Shown here one piece after another: positions 52,691-62,292 of a DNA stretch of 64,000 nucleotides (position 1 is its first letter; each line of letters opens with the position of its first letter). The stretch lies in assembly GCF_003058265.1 (NCBI RefSeq), contig NZ_QBUK01000004.1, positions 284,084-348,083 on the forward strand. Reading direction: 5' to 3'. Origin of the DNA: Flagellimonas amoyensis. Its GTDB lineage: Bacteria > Bacteroidota > Bacteroidia > Flavobacteriales > Flavobacteriaceae. The position numbers and the translations under genes are program-made. Below the pieces are notes generated by a model that saw only the letters and a program-made list of their open reading frames with translations, had not been told where the DNA came from and made no database searches.

Positions 52691-53568
52691 TACTGCCCCA
52701 GTTTAAAGTTGACCACTACAAACCCGATCTGCTCATTTGGAGCTTTGGAATCGGCATTCCATTTGTGGAGCATTGCCGTTCTTTTAGCTGGCTCCAATAG
52801 GCATGGTGCATTATTGGTGGTTCCTTTGACACCGGGCTCAGCATTGATCACTCTACCTGATTTATCAACAGTAATCTTAACCCATACTACTCCCTCTTCA
52901 TTGCAATCTTGCGGAACTTTTCCTTGATTCGATAAAGTTCTTCCTCTTAAACCATAACCAGAACCTCCATTTCCAACTCCTGGAGCACCATAATAAGTAG
53001 GCGCGTATGGATCACCATCAGGTTGGCCCTTGTCCCCCGCTTTATTGTCATCGCCCTCACTGCCTGTGGCGGTACCATCAGATTTTGCAACGCCTCCAAT
53101 AAGGGCATCTAACTTGTCTTTCTTGGCCTGCTGTTCCTGCCGCTTTTTTTCTTCGGCATCCCTTTTCTCCTTGGCAATCCGATCGGCTTCAGCCTTGGCC
53201 TTTTCGGCTGCCTCATCGGTCTTGCGTTTGGCTTCTTGCTGCTGCTTTATCTTGATGCTCTCTTCATTGTCACTGGTCAGGACCTTTTCCACTGGAGCTT
53301 CTTCCACAGTTTCCTCCTGTGGCTGCACTTCTTGCACCTGCTGCACGGGTTCGCTAACCACTTCTTGCGGCTCGGACCTTATTTTTTCTTTGGGTTGGAC
53401 TTCTCCACTGCCAAAATCCATGGTCCCAAAATTCACCGCAATCCCATTTTCAATGGGCGGGTCAAGATAGGTAAGGCCTATGTAAAAAAGCAATAGCAAA
53501 AGCCCGCTCAACAGCAATGTGGTAAGCGTGAAGGATTTTTTCTTGTGTCTCGTATCTAAAAATGACAT
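52690..53568 (-). CDS. TonB family energy transducer
   Basis: 292 residues. A short cytoplasmic start (MSFLDTRHKKKSFTLTTLLL) leads into one membrane span (SGLLLLLFYIGLTYLDPP, about 20-37). The periplasmic part has a Glu/Val/Pro-rich linker, a long charged coiled coil (AAEKAKAEADRIAKEKRDAE, about 113-150), a Gly-rich hinge (YYGAPGVGNGGSGYGLRG) and a C-terminal TonB-like fold (GVVWVKITVDKSGRVINAEP, then GFVVVNFKLGQ). The long coiled coil is unlike classic TonB and closer to TolA. It should couple ExbB/ExbD to transporters such as SusC. Stop and start overlap with neighbours on both sides. Confidence 0.88.
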   Translation of the reverse strand: MSFLDTRHKKKSFTLTTLLLSGLLLLLFYIGLTYLDPPIENGIAVNFGTMDFGSGEVQPKEKIRSEPQEVVSEPVQQVQEVQPQEETVEEAPVEKVLTSDNEESIKIKQQQEAKRKTDEAAEKAKAEADRIAKEKRDAEEKKRQEQQAKKDKLDALIGGVAKSDGTATGSEGDDNKAGDKGQPDGDPYAPTYYGAPGVGNGGSGYGLRGRTLSNQGKVPQDCNEEGVVWVKITVDKSGRVINAEPGVKGTTNNAPCLLEPAKRTAMLHKWNADSKAPNEQIGFVVVNFKLGQ

Positions 53569-53954
53569 TACTTTGGCCGCACAGCCAAGATCACCTTGTA
53601 ATTGTTCCTATTGGCAATGTCCATAACGTTGACCGCTTCTTTGATGGCCACGCTTTCTTCTGCCCTTAGGATGATGGTAGGCTTGTCTTGACCTTCAAGT
53701 GCCTTTTTTAATTCAATTTCAATGTATTCTTTGTTGATCTGCTGATTGTTCACAAAATAGTTCAGGTCCTTGTTTATGGTCACCGAAACATTCTGTGTGT
53801 TGGTAGATTTTCCTTTCGCCTTCGGCAAAAGCAAATCCAGCGCGTTGGGTGCATTGGAGGTCAGCATGAAGAACACCAACAACAGGAACACAATGTCCGT
53901 CATGGATGACATGCTGAATTCCGGGCTTATCTTGTTCCTTCCCTTCAGTTTCAT
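53568..53954 (-). CDS. exbD: ExbD/TolR family biopolymer transport protein
   Basis: 128 residues. The opening KLKGRNKISPEFSMSSMTDI is typical, and the single membrane span (VFLLLVFFMLTS) is preceded by the proton-path Asp in SMTDIVF. The periplasmic domain ends AIKEAVNVMDIANRNNYKVI, as in ExbD/TolR. It forms the stator with ExbB, encoded 9 bp upstream, and drives TonB, whose start overlaps its stop. Confidence 0.93.
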   Translation of the reverse strand: MKLKGRNKISPEFSMSSMTDIVFLLLVFFMLTSNAPNALDLLLPKAKGKSTNTQNVSVTINKDLNYFVNNQQINKEYIEIELKKALEGQDKPTIILRAEESVAIKEAVNVMDIANRNNYKVILAVRPK

Positions 53955-53963
53955 GGCAGAATG

Positions 53964-54656
53964 CTATATGGGTTCGTTCAATAGGTCCAAGAACTCCACT
54001 GCATTGGCCTCCATCTGATGGACTACTTTGTCCGTCCTGTTCACCAAGTGGTTGTACCCTATGTACGCAATGATTCCCACGACCAATCCGGCAACCGTTG
54101 TGGTCATCGCGGTATAGATACCCGATGCCAACGACCCCATTTCGGCCTGTCCGCCGCTACTTGCCATTTCGTGGAAGGCCAAGATCATCCCGATCACGGT
54201 TCCCAAGAACCCGATCATGGGTGCCGCTCCTGCCACAGTGGCCAGTACGCTCACGTTTTTCTCCAGTTTGTAAACTTCAAGCGTACCCGCATTCTCAATA
54301 GCGGTGTTGATGTCGTCCAAAGGTTTGCCTATTCTGGACACTCCTTTTTCCGTAAGCCGCGCCACGGGAGAATCGGTTTGGGCGCAAAGCAATTTGGCCG
54401 CCTCCAACTTTCCGTTCATGACGTGGTCACGAATCTGGTTCATGAAGTTTTTGTCGATTTTGGACGCTGCCTTTATGGCAAAAATGCGTTCAAAATAAAT
54501 GTACATGGCCACAAAGAGCAGCACGAAAAGCACCATGATGATCACAATGCTCCCTGTACCTCCATTCACAATAAGGTCTATTACGGAAAGGGTCTTCTCT
54601 TCTGAAATAGAGGCCATTGCCTCGGTTCCTTCCGTTGCTTCCTGAAAAATAATCAT
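53964..54656 (-). CDS. exbB: MotA/TolQ/ExbB proton channel family protein
   Basis: 230 residues with three membrane spans: GSIVIIMVLFVLLFVAMYIY (about 35-54), APMIGFLGTVIGMILAF (about 150-166), and ALTTTVAG-type segment AMTTTVAGLVVGIIAYIGYN (about 187-206). The conserved Thr-rich path TAMTTTVAGLVVGI is the proton channel signature. It may start at the ATG at 54656 or at the internal ATG 13 codons later (MASISEEKTLSVIDL). First gene of the exbB-exbD-tonB-folC operon; a weak promoter-like TACTTTAG lies at 54702-54709 on this strand. Confidence 0.93.
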   Translation of the reverse strand: MIIFQEATEGTEAMASISEEKTLSVIDLIVNGGTGSIVIIMVLFVLLFVAMYIYFERIFAIKAASKIDKNFMNQIRDHVMNGKLEAAKLLCAQTDSPVARLTEKGVSRIGKPLDDINTAIENAGTLEVYKLEKNVSVLATVAGAAPMIGFLGTVIGMILAFHEMASSGGQAEMGSLASGIYTAMTTTVAGLVVGIIAYIGYNHLVNRTDKVVHQMEANAVEFLDLLNEPI

Positions 54657-54713
54657 ATAAAATCCCCAATTTAAGTTGCAATTATAACGGAGATTTTTGG
54701 ACTAAAGTATGAT

Positions 54714-56099
54714 TTAGAACAAATATCGCATCACCATGAAGCATATTGCTCCACCTATAAAGCCCAAAAAGGCCAACCAAGATATCTTTTTGAGATACCA
54801 AAAGAAGTCTATTTTCTCCATTCCCATGGCCACAACACCTGCTGCGGAACCGATAATGAGCATACTGCCCCCCGTACCTGCAGAATAGGCGATGAAGTGC
54901 CACAACTGATCATCCAACGGCTCTGAGAACATCCCCAAACTGGCAGCCACCAAGGGCACGTTGTCAATAACAGCGGAACCAACACCCAAAAGCAACACCA
55001 CCAAGTCAGAAACATGGGTGCTCGCCATTTCGGTACCGATCAACGGCATTCCTTGTTTTAAGCCCTCAGCAAAATTGAACAGAAGACCCAAGGATTCCAA
55101 AGCCGCCACCGCCATCAAAATACCCAAGAAAAAGAGGATACTGGGCAATTCGATCTTGGTAAGGGCGCTGTGTACCGGACTATGGTGCGATGCCGCATCA
55201 CTGTCATGGTCAACAGAAGAAATTGCAATTTTTCGGTTACTGTAGATTTCAGCAAATGTGGCCACAATGGCCAAGGACAACATCATGCCCACATAGGGTG
55301 GCAAGTGGGTAATGGTCTTGAAGATGGGCACAAACACAATGGCCCCCAAGCCCAAGTAGAGCATAATGGAACTATATTTTGATTTTGACACTTCTTCATC
55401 CTCCACATCGATCTCCCCTTTGAAAGCAGGAAGGAAAGACGCAATGAACGAAGGAATCAACATACAGACCAACGATGGCACCAATAAGTGCTCTATCAAC
55501 AAGGCCGTGGACACTTTGTTCCCGATCCACAACATGGTGGTGGTAACATCCCCAATGGGAGACCAGGCCCCACCTGCATTGGCCGCAATAATGATAAGAC
55601 CCGCGTACCAGATCCTGATTTCCCTGTCCTTTACGATTTTCTGAAGAATGGAAATCAACACGATGGTCGCAGTAAGGTTGTCAATGATAGCGGAAAGGAT
55701 GAAGGCCATAAAGGAAAATATCCATAGGATCTTCTTTTTGCTCCTGGTCTTCACAAAAGATTTGATGGTGGAGAAACCATCAAAATAGTCGATGATCTCC
55801 ACTATGGTCATGGCCCCCAAAAGGAAAACCAAAATCTCCGAGGTCTTTCCTAAATGGTGCAGCAAGGTTTCTTCCAAAAGATGGGTCTTTTCTTCATGGC
55901 CAAAAGAGGAAAAGTTCTCCAAAAGCGCATGGTTACCAGAATCGAACCAAGTGGTGAACCCATCAAGGCCAAAGGCCATCATGGCCCAAAGGATGGCCAT
56001 CATTGCCAAGGCCGGAATAAGTTTATCTATCTTTAGATTGTGTTCAAGCGTAATTGCCAAATATCCAATTACAAAAATGACAACTAAGAGGGTCTCCAT
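54714..56099 (-). CDS. nhaD: Sodium/proton antiporter NhaD
   Basis: 461 residues with about twelve membrane spans. NhaD/arsenite-permease family marks are visible: FILSAIIDNLTATIVLISIL, IIIAANAGGAWSPIGDVTTT, GVGSAVIDNVPLVAAS, and SAGTGGSMLIIGSAAGVVAM. It exports Na+ (or Li+) in exchange for protons, which fits a marine organism. It is upstream of exbB on the same strand with a 57-bp gap. A near-consensus promoter TATCTTTA lies at 56152-56159 on this strand. Confidence 0.93.
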   Translation of the reverse strand: METLLVVIFVIGYLAITLEHNLKIDKLIPALAMMAILWAMMAFGLDGFTTWFDSGNHALLENFSSFGHEEKTHLLEETLLHHLGKTSEILVFLLGAMTIVEIIDYFDGFSTIKSFVKTRSKKKILWIFSFMAFILSAIIDNLTATIVLISILQKIVKDREIRIWYAGLIIIAANAGGAWSPIGDVTTTMLWIGNKVSTALLIEHLLVPSLVCMLIPSFIASFLPAFKGEIDVEDEEVSKSKYSSIMLYLGLGAIVFVPIFKTITHLPPYVGMMLSLAIVATFAEIYSNRKIAISSVDHDSDAASHHSPVHSALTKIELPSILFFLGILMAVAALESLGLLFNFAEGLKQGMPLIGTEMASTHVSDLVVLLLGVGSAVIDNVPLVAASLGMFSEPLDDQLWHFIAYSAGTGGSMLIIGSAAGVVAMGMEKIDFFWYLKKISWLAFLGFIGGAICFMVMRYLF

Positions 56100-56298
56100 G
56101 TTAAGTTTGGTTTAATTAAGGAATCGTTTTGTTGAGTAGTTATCTAAGCGTTAAAGATATTCAAAATGAGTTTTTCCGCATAATCTTATTCCCTTAAAAT
56201 ATTGTGAAAGCAAAAAAAATATCTCCTTAAGGTTTTCAGAAAAATTATATCATTCTCGTTTATATCAACATTTTTATGCGATATTATCACCGGAATAC

Positions 56299-56306
56299 TA
56301 TATTTG
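56299..56306 (+). promoter_or_regulatory. TAnnTTTG promoter of the acyl-CoA dehydrogenase gene
   Basis: TATATTTG, a full match, ends 29 nt before the ATG at 56336. The surrounding 200 bp are AT-rich and shared with the divergent nhaD gene. Confidence 0.7.
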
Positions 56307-56335
56307 TACTCCGTTTTTAATTATTTTTCAGTATT

Positions 56336-57478
56336 ATGGATTTCTCACTCACAGAAGAGCAATTGATGATTCAACAGGCGGCAAAGGATTTTGCCCAAAA
56401 CGAACTTTTACCAGGCGTCATCGAACGGGACGATGCACAAAAGTTTCCCGATGAACTGGTCCGGAAAATGGGCGAACTTGGGTTCATGGGCATGATGGTC
56501 GATGAAAAATATGGCGGTAGTGGGCTGGGCACCCAAGCCTACGTGCTCGCCATGGAAGAGCTGTCCAAAGTGGACGCCTCTGCCTCTGTGATGGTTTCCG
56601 TGAACAACTCCCTGGTCTGCTGGGGCCTCGAAACCTATGGGTCTGAGGAGCAAAAGCAAAAATACCTGACCCGTTTGGCCTCTGGCGAGATCATCGGGGC
56701 ATTCTGCCTGTCTGAGCCCGAGGCCGGAAGCGATGCCACCTCCCAGAAAACGACGGCCATAGACAAAGGGGACCACTATCTCCTCAACGGCACCAAAAAC
56801 TGGATCACCAATGGCGGCAGGGCCGAAGTCTTTTTGGTCATCGCGCAAACCCATTTGGACAAAGGCCACCATGGTATCAACGCCCTTATTGTTGAAAAAG
56901 GAATGCCCGGTTTTGAAATAGGTCCCAAAGAAAACAAGCTGGGAATCAGAGGAAGTGATACCCACTCCCTGCTCTTCAACGATGTGAAGGTCCCCAAGGA
57001 AAACCGCATCGGTGCGGATGGCTTTGGATTCAAATTTGCCATGAAGACCTTGGCCGGTGGACGGATCGGCATAGCCGCACAAGCATTGGGCATTGCTGCT
57101 GGCGCCTATGATCTGGCACTACAATATTCCAAGCAACGAAAGGCTTTTGGCACTGAAATCGCAAACCATCAGGCCATAGCCTTCAAACTGGCCGAAATGC
57201 ACACCAAAATACAGGCAGCTCGCCTACTGGTATACCAAGCAGCCACCGACAAGGACAATGGCAACGACTACACCCTCTCTGGGGCAATGGCCAAACTCTA
57301 TGCATCGGATGTGGCGATGGAAACTACGGTCGAAGCCGTACAGATCCACGGTGGCAATGGCTTTGTCAAAGATTATCATGTGGAACGATTGATGCGCGAT
57401 GCCAAGATCACCCAAATCTACGAAGGGACCTCTGAAATACAGAAAATAGTCATCTCCAGAAGTGTCATTAAAGATTGA
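56336..57478 (+). CDS. Acyl-CoA dehydrogenase
   Basis: 380 residues, standard length, single-domain ACAD. The FAD-site signature CLSEPEAGSDATS is near residue 122, WITNGGRAEVFLV near 157, and TLAGGRIGIAAQALGIAAGA in the helical domain. The catalytic base is the Glu in QIYEGTSEIQKIVISRS at the C-terminus, in the position used by short/medium/butyryl-CoA dehydrogenases. It oxidises an acyl-CoA to the enoyl-CoA and passes electrons to ETF. Chain-length preference cannot be read. A hairpin (ACCCCCTA/TAGGGGGT) overlaps the stop codon. Confidence 0.95.
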   Translation: MDFSLTEEQLMIQQAAKDFAQNELLPGVIERDDAQKFPDELVRKMGELGFMGMMVDEKYGGSGLGTQAYVLAMEELSKVDASASVMVSVNNSLVCWGLETYGSEEQKQKYLTRLASGEIIGAFCLSEPEAGSDATSQKTTAIDKGDHYLLNGTKNWITNGGRAEVFLVIAQTHLDKGHHGINALIVEKGMPGFEIGPKENKLGIRGSDTHSLLFNDVKVPKENRIGADGFGFKFAMKTLAGGRIGIAAQALGIAAGAYDLALQYSKQRKAFGTEIANHQAIAFKLAEMHTKIQAARLLVYQAATDKDNGNDYTLSGAMAKLYASDVAMETTVEAVQIHGGNGFVKDYHVERLMRDAKITQIYEGTSEIQKIVISRSVIKD

Positions 57479-57500
57479 CCCCCTATCAATTTTAGGGGGT
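57478..57500 (+). terminator. Hairpin at the end of the acyl-CoA dehydrogenase gene
   Basis: ACCCCCTA and TAGGGGGT form a perfect 8-bp stem with a 7-nt loop, starting at the last base of the stop codon. No T-tract follows, so it may be a 3'-end stabilising structure or a Rho-assisted terminator. Confidence 0.5.
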
Positions 57501-57698
57501 GAGCATCCGATGAAATGCATTTTATCGACAACACCCCCATACTTTCATAAGCAACCCGCCTGAAACCTACAGGAAACCAGCATTTATCCTGTCTTCCTTA
57601 AGGGATAAGGGGTCAAAAAGAGACTATTTTGAGATAATGATAATTTAACATTACTCCTATTTTCATTTTAAGCATTTTTTAACCTTTATGTGAATACG

Positions 57699-57721
57699 TT
57701 GATTATTCTCCTGATAATCAA
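57699..57721. promoter_or_regulatory. Inverted repeat upstream of gltB, possible operator
   Basis: TTGATTAT, 7 nt, ATAATCAA: a perfect inverted repeat with 8-bp arms, centred about 44 nt upstream of the gltB -7 box, where an activator would sit. The same 8-mer arms occur in the palindrome at 2086-2105. Confidence 0.45.
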
Positions 57722-57753
57722 TTAAAACCTTATATTTTATTCATTAGAATTGA

Positions 57754-57761
57754 TATTTTTG
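57754..57761 (+). promoter_or_regulatory. TAnnTTTG promoter of gltB-gltD
   Basis: TATTTTTG, a full match, ends 13 nt before the gltB ATG at 57775. Confidence 0.7.
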
Positions 57762-57774
57762 AGGAAATACGATA

Positions 57775-60700
57775 ATGATGAAATTGAAAAAGCAAGGTCT
57801 ATATCTGCCAGAATTTGAGCACGACAACTGTGGTGCAGGATTCATTTGCAGCCTAAAAGGAAGGAAATCCAACGATATCATACACAAGGCCCTAGAAATC
57901 CTTGACAAACTGGAGCACAGGGGAGCGGTGAGTTCGGATGGAAAAACAGGAGATGGAGCCGGAATCCTGATCGATATCCCACACGACTTTTTCAATGAAG
58001 TCTGCAAGTTCTCCCTACCTGAGGCCGGGGAGTATGCCGTGGGCAACGTGTTTCTTCCGCAAAAGGAAAACCAAAGGGACTTTTGCATAAAGGTCCTTGA
58101 GGAAAACATGAAAGCCCAAGGGCTTCATTTGTTGGGCTGGCGCGATGTGCCCGTCAACCGTTCCGTACCCGGAAGGATTGCCGCAGAGACCGAGCCCTAT
58201 CTAAAGCAAGTATTTATAGCAAAGGGAGAGGCATTGGACGATTTCCAATTCAACCTCAAACTTTTCATCGCCCGGAAAATCACCGAGCATACCATCATAG
58301 AAAGCAAACTTTCCCAAAGCCAGTTTTTCTATTTGCCCAGCCTTTCCACCAAGATCATTATTTTCAAGGGACTTTTGGTCCCCAAGGACATCAGCAAATA
58401 TTATGAAGACCTTTTGGACCCACGAGTGGTCACCCGTTTGGCCCTCGTCCACCAAAGGTTCTCCACCAACACCTTCCCCACTTGGGACCTTGCACAGCCT
58501 TTCCGCTACATGTGCCACAACGGGGAAATCAATACGTTAAGGGGCAATGTGTCTCGCATGCGTTCCCGGGAAGAATTGATGAAAAGTGACTGGTTCGGGG
58601 ACGATATCAAAAAAATACTGCCCATAGTCCTTCCCGGAAAATCAGATTCCGCCAGCATGGACATGGTCGTGGAACTCCTATTGATGACAGGTCGTTCCCT
58701 TCCCGAAGTTATGATGATGTTGGTACCGGAAGCATGGGAAAAAAATCCCGAAATGTCCGAAACCAAAAAAGCGTTCTATGAATACAACTCCTGCTTGATG
58801 GAGCCTTGGGACGGACCCGCATCCATTCCCTTCACCGACGGGAATTATATTGGGGCGGTATTGGACCGAAACGGTCTGCGCCCATCCCGATATTCGGTCA
58901 CCAAAAAAGGATACGTGATCATGTCCTCCGAGACCGGGGTGGTGGAACTGGAGCCAGAGGATATTGAATTCCACGGCCGATTGGAGCCAGGTAAAATGTT
59001 CTTGGTGAACATGGAAGAGGGACGCATCGTGAACGATGAGGAGATCAAGGAGTCCATCGCAAAAAAACATCCCTATCAAAAATGGCTAAAAGACAATCTG
59101 GTCCATTTGAGGGACATCCCTTATAATGATTGCCCCGTGTTTTTTGGGGAATTTCCACTAAAAACAAGACGGGCCGCTTTCGGCTATACCCACGAGGACA
59201 TCAACACCATCATCATGCCCATGGCAGAGCATGGTAAGGAGCCCATTGGGTCCATGGGATCGGACACGCCCATTGCTGTACTTTCCGAAAGGCCCCAATT
59301 GATCTATAATTATTTCAAACAGCTGTTCGCCCAGGTAACCAATCCTCCTTTGGATGGTATCCGGGAAGAATTGATCACAGATATCAGCCTTACACTGGGA
59401 AGCGACCAAAATATCTTCGAGATTTCCGAACTGCACTGTAGAAAATTGAAGATCCAAAACCCCGTGATCTCCAAAGAGGATTTGGACAAGATCAAAAACT
59501 ACGATGCCAGTCCGGATTATAAAGTGGTGTCCATTTCCATGCTCTACGAAATTGCCAAAGGGCACAACGGGCTGGAGGAAGCCTTGCAATCTTTATTGCA
59601 ACAGGCTCTGGATGCCATTGGCCAAGGGGCCAACATCATTATCCTATCGGACAGGATGGTAAGTTCCGAAATGGCAGCCATACCTGCACTTTTGGCCTGT
59701 TCCTATGTGAACAGCGGCCTGAGCAAAATGGGCAGACGCTCCAAGTTGAGCATCATCATTGAATCTGCAGAACCACGGGAAGTGCACCATTTTGCATTGC
59801 TGTTCGGTTTTGGGGCAAGTGCCATCAACCCATATCTGGTAAACGAGATCATCGGCGAGCAACTGACCGAGAACAACATCACCGACTACACCTTTGAAGA
59901 AGCCATCAAAAATTACAACAAAGCAGTTGGCAAGGGCATCTTGAAGGTGATGAACAAAATTGGGATCTCCACATTGAACTCCTATCGAGGGTCCCAACTA
60001 TTCGAATGCATTGGCATAAACACCAAAGTAGTGGACAAATATTTCCCCAATACCCCAACACGTATTCAGGGAATAGGTCTATATGAAATTGAGAAAGAGG
60101 TGGCCAAACGCCATAAAAAAGCATTCACAACACAGGAATTAGCAGCCAATCTCGACATTGAGGTTGGTGGAGAGTACCGATGGAGAAGGAATGGCGAGAA
60201 ACACATGTTCAATCCATTGACTATCGCCAAACTTCAGAAATCGGTACGCAATAACGAGCCGGAAACCTATAAAGAGTATTCCGAACTGGTGAATGAGCAA
60301 TCCAAAAACCTTATGACCATCCGTGGACTGTTCGATTTTTCGAACTATGACCCAATTCCCATCGAGGAAGTGGAGCCTTGGACCGAAATCGTAAAACGGT
60401 TCAAGACCGGGGCCATGTCCTACGGAAGTATCAGTAAGGAAGCACATGAAAACCTGGCGATTGCCATGAACCGGATCGGAGGAAAAAGCAATTCGGGTGA
60501 AGGAGGAGAAGATCCGGCTCGTTTTTATAGAAGTCAGACCGGCGACTGGAAGAACAGTGCCATAAAACAGGTAGCATCGGGCCGTTTTGGGGTTACCTCG
60601 AACTATCTGACCAATGCACAGGAGATACAGATCAAAATGGCACAAGGGGCCAAACCGGGTGAAGGCGGACAATTGCCTGGCCCAAAAGTGAACCCTGCCA

Positions 60701-62283
60701 TAGCCAAGACCAGGAACTCGACACCTTATGTTGGGCTTATTTCCCCACCACCGCACCACGACATTTATTCCATTGAGGACCTTTCCCAATTGATCTACGA
60801 TCTAAAATCGGCCAATAGGGAAGCCAGGATCAATGTGAAACTGGTATCGGAAGTAGGTGTGGGCACTGTGGCCGCCGGGGTATCCAAGGCAAAGGCCGAC
60901 GTTATCCTTATCTCTGGGTTTGATGGCGGTACCGGGGCATCCCCGTTGACCTCATTGAAACATGCGGGACTACCTTGGGAACTTGGGGTTGCGGAAGCAC
61001 AACAGACCTTGGTACTGAACGACCTTAGAAATAGGGTGGTACTGGAATGTGATGGACAATTGAAGACAGGAAGGGATGTGGCGATTGCCTGTCTTTTGGG
61101 CGCAGAGGAATTTGGTTTTGCAACCGCACCTTTGGTAGCCTCTGGCTGTATCATGATGCGGGTGTGCCACTTGAATACCTGTCCGGTAGGTATTGCTACC
61201 CAAAATCCGGAATTGCGCAAAAAGTTCCAAGGAAAACCGGAACATGTGGTCAACTACATGTACTTCGTGGCCCAAGAACTTCGCGAAATCATGGCCAAGT
61301 TGGGCTTCAGGACCGTGAACGAAATGGTGGGGCAAGTACAGAAACTGGATAGAAAGAAGGCCATAGAACATTACAAAGCCGCTGGAATAGACCTTACCCC
61401 GATATTGTACCAAGTGGATGTGCCCGAAGGGACCAAACTCTACAATACCGAAAAACAGGTGCATGACATCAGCAAATCCATTGAATTCGGCATCATTGCC
61501 AAGGCGCACCCAGCCCTTTTCAGAAAAGAGAAGACGAGTTTGGACTTCCCGATCTACAATACGGACAGGTCTGTCGGGGCCATCATCAGCAATGAAATAT
61601 CCAAAATTTATGGTGCTGACGGGCTTCCAGACAATACCCTTAGATTGAATTTCACAGGATCTGCCGGACAAAGTTTTGGTGCCTTTGCCACGAAGGGTCT
61701 CACCATGGTCGTCAATGGAAACACCAACGATTACCTAGGAAAAGGACTTTCTGGAGCCAAATTGGTGGTCAAGGTTCCTTTTAAATCCACTTTTAAACCA
61801 GAGGAAAATGTGATCATCGGTAACGTGGCGCTTTATGGGGCCACTTCAGGAGAAGCCTATATCAACGGAAAAGCCGGAGAACGCTTCTGCGTGCGGAACT
61901 CTGGTGCCAAAGCTGTTGTGGAAGGCATCGGTGACCACGGTTGTGAATATATGACAGGAGGTGTTGCCGTGATCTTGGGAACCGTGGGAAGAAACTTCGG
62001 GGCCGGAATGAGCGGTGGTATTGCCTACGTCTATAACAAGGATGGCTCCTTTGAGCGGAATTGCAACGGTGAGGCACTGAACCTACTTCCCGTGAACGAG
62101 GACAATGACATCAAGGAACTAAGGGAATTGATCGAAAACCATTACAATGCCACGTTGAGCCCATTGGCCCAAGAAATTTTGGAACATTGGGAAGAATATT
62201 TGCCAAAATTCATCAAAGTATTCCCTGAAGAATACCGTCAGGCCCTCATACGATTGGAACAAGAAAAAATGCAAACCCTATAA
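57775..62283 (+). CDS. gltB: Glutamate synthase large subunit
   Basis: 1502 residues, the full size of the NADPH-type alpha subunit. An 18-residue propeptide precedes the N-terminal nucleophile Cys19 ([17 protein letters not shown]) of the class II glutamine amidotransferase domain. The central and FMN-binding synthase domains follow ([20 protein letters not shown] near 905, [20 protein letters not shown] near 1045). The 3Fe-4S cysteines lie in [17 protein letters not shown] near 1125, and the C-terminal GXGXG-repeat domain contains [14 protein letters not shown]. It makes two glutamates from glutamine and 2-oxoglutarate. A second ATG follows directly (MMK). gltD is 9 bp downstream. Confidence 0.97.
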   Translation: MMKLKKQGLYLPEFEHDNCGAGFICSLKGRKSNDIIHKALEILDKLEHRGAVSSDGKTGDGAGILIDIPHDFFNEVCKFSLPEAGEYAVGNVFLPQKENQRDFCIKVLEENMKAQGLHLLGWRDVPVNRSVPGRIAAETEPYLKQVFIAKGEALDDFQFNLKLFIARKITEHTIIESKLSQSQFFYLPSLSTKIIIFKGLLVPKDISKYYEDLLDPRVVTRLALVHQRFSTNTFPTWDLAQPFRYMCHNGEINTLRGNVSRMRSREELMKSDWFGDDIKKILPIVLPGKSDSASMDMVVELLLMTGRSLPEVMMMLVPEAWEKNPEMSETKKAFYEYNSCLMEPWDGPASIPFTDGNYIGAVLDRNGLRPSRYSVTKKGYVIMSSETGVVELEPEDIEFHGRLEPGKMFLVNMEEGRIVNDEEIKESIAKKHPYQKWLKDNLVHLRDIPYNDCPVFFGEFPLKTRRAAFGYTHEDINTIIMPMAEHGKEPIGSMGSDTPIAVLSERPQLIYNYFKQLFAQVTNPPLDGIREELITDISLTLGSDQNIFEISELHCRKLKIQNPVISKEDLDKIKNYDASPDYKVVSISMLYEIAKGHNGLEEALQSLLQQALDAIGQGANIIILSDRMVSSEMAAIPALLACSYVNSGLSKMGRRSKLSIIIESAEPREVHHFALLFGFGASAINPYLVNEIIGEQLTENNITDYTFEEAIKNYNKAVGKGILKVMNKIGISTLNSYRGSQLFECIGINTKVVDKYFPNTPTRIQGIGLYEIEKEVAKRHKKAFTTQELAANLDIEVGGEYRWRRNGEKHMFNPLTIAKLQKSVRNNEPETYKEYSELVNEQSKNLMTIRGLFDFSNYDPIPIEEVEPWTEIVKRFKTGAMSYGSISKEAHENLAIAMNRIGGKSNSGEGGEDPARFYRSQTGDWKNSAIKQVASGRFGVTSNYLTNAQEIQIKMAQGAKPGEGGQLPGPKVNPAIAKTRNSTPYVGLISPPPHHDIYSIEDLSQLIYDLKSANREARINVKLVSEVGVGTVAAGVSKAKADVILISGFDGGTGASPLTSLKHAGLPWELGVAEAQQTLVLNDLRNRVVLECDGQLKTGRDVAIACLLGAEEFGFATAPLVASGCIMMRVCHLNTCPVGIATQNPELRKKFQGKPEHVVNYMYFVAQELREIMAKLGFRTVNEMVGQVQKLDRKKAIEHYKAAGIDLTPILYQVDVPEGTKLYNTEKQVHDISKSIEFGIIAKAHPALFRKEKTSLDFPIYNTDRSVGAIISNEISKIYGADGLPDNTLRLNFTGSAGQSFGAFATKGLTMVVNGNTNDYLGKGLSGAKLVVKVPFKSTFKPEENVIIGNVALYGATSGEAYINGKAGERFCVRNSGAKAVVEGIGDHGCEYMTGGVAVILGTVGRNFGAGMSGGIAYVYNKDGSFERNCNGEALNLLPVNEDNDIKELRELIENHYNATLSPLAQEILEHWEEYLPKFIKVFPEEYRQALIRLEQEKMQTL

Positions 62284-62292
62284 TTTTTGGAC

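Noticed and set aside
57478..57500. Classic intrinsic terminator after the acyl-CoA dehydrogenase gene
   Set aside because: The stem is good but no T-tract follows, so it is listed only as a hairpin with moderate confidence.
57776..58109. 121-residue minus-strand frame at the start of gltB
   Set aside because: Antisense to the conserved glutamine amidotransferase domain of gltB.
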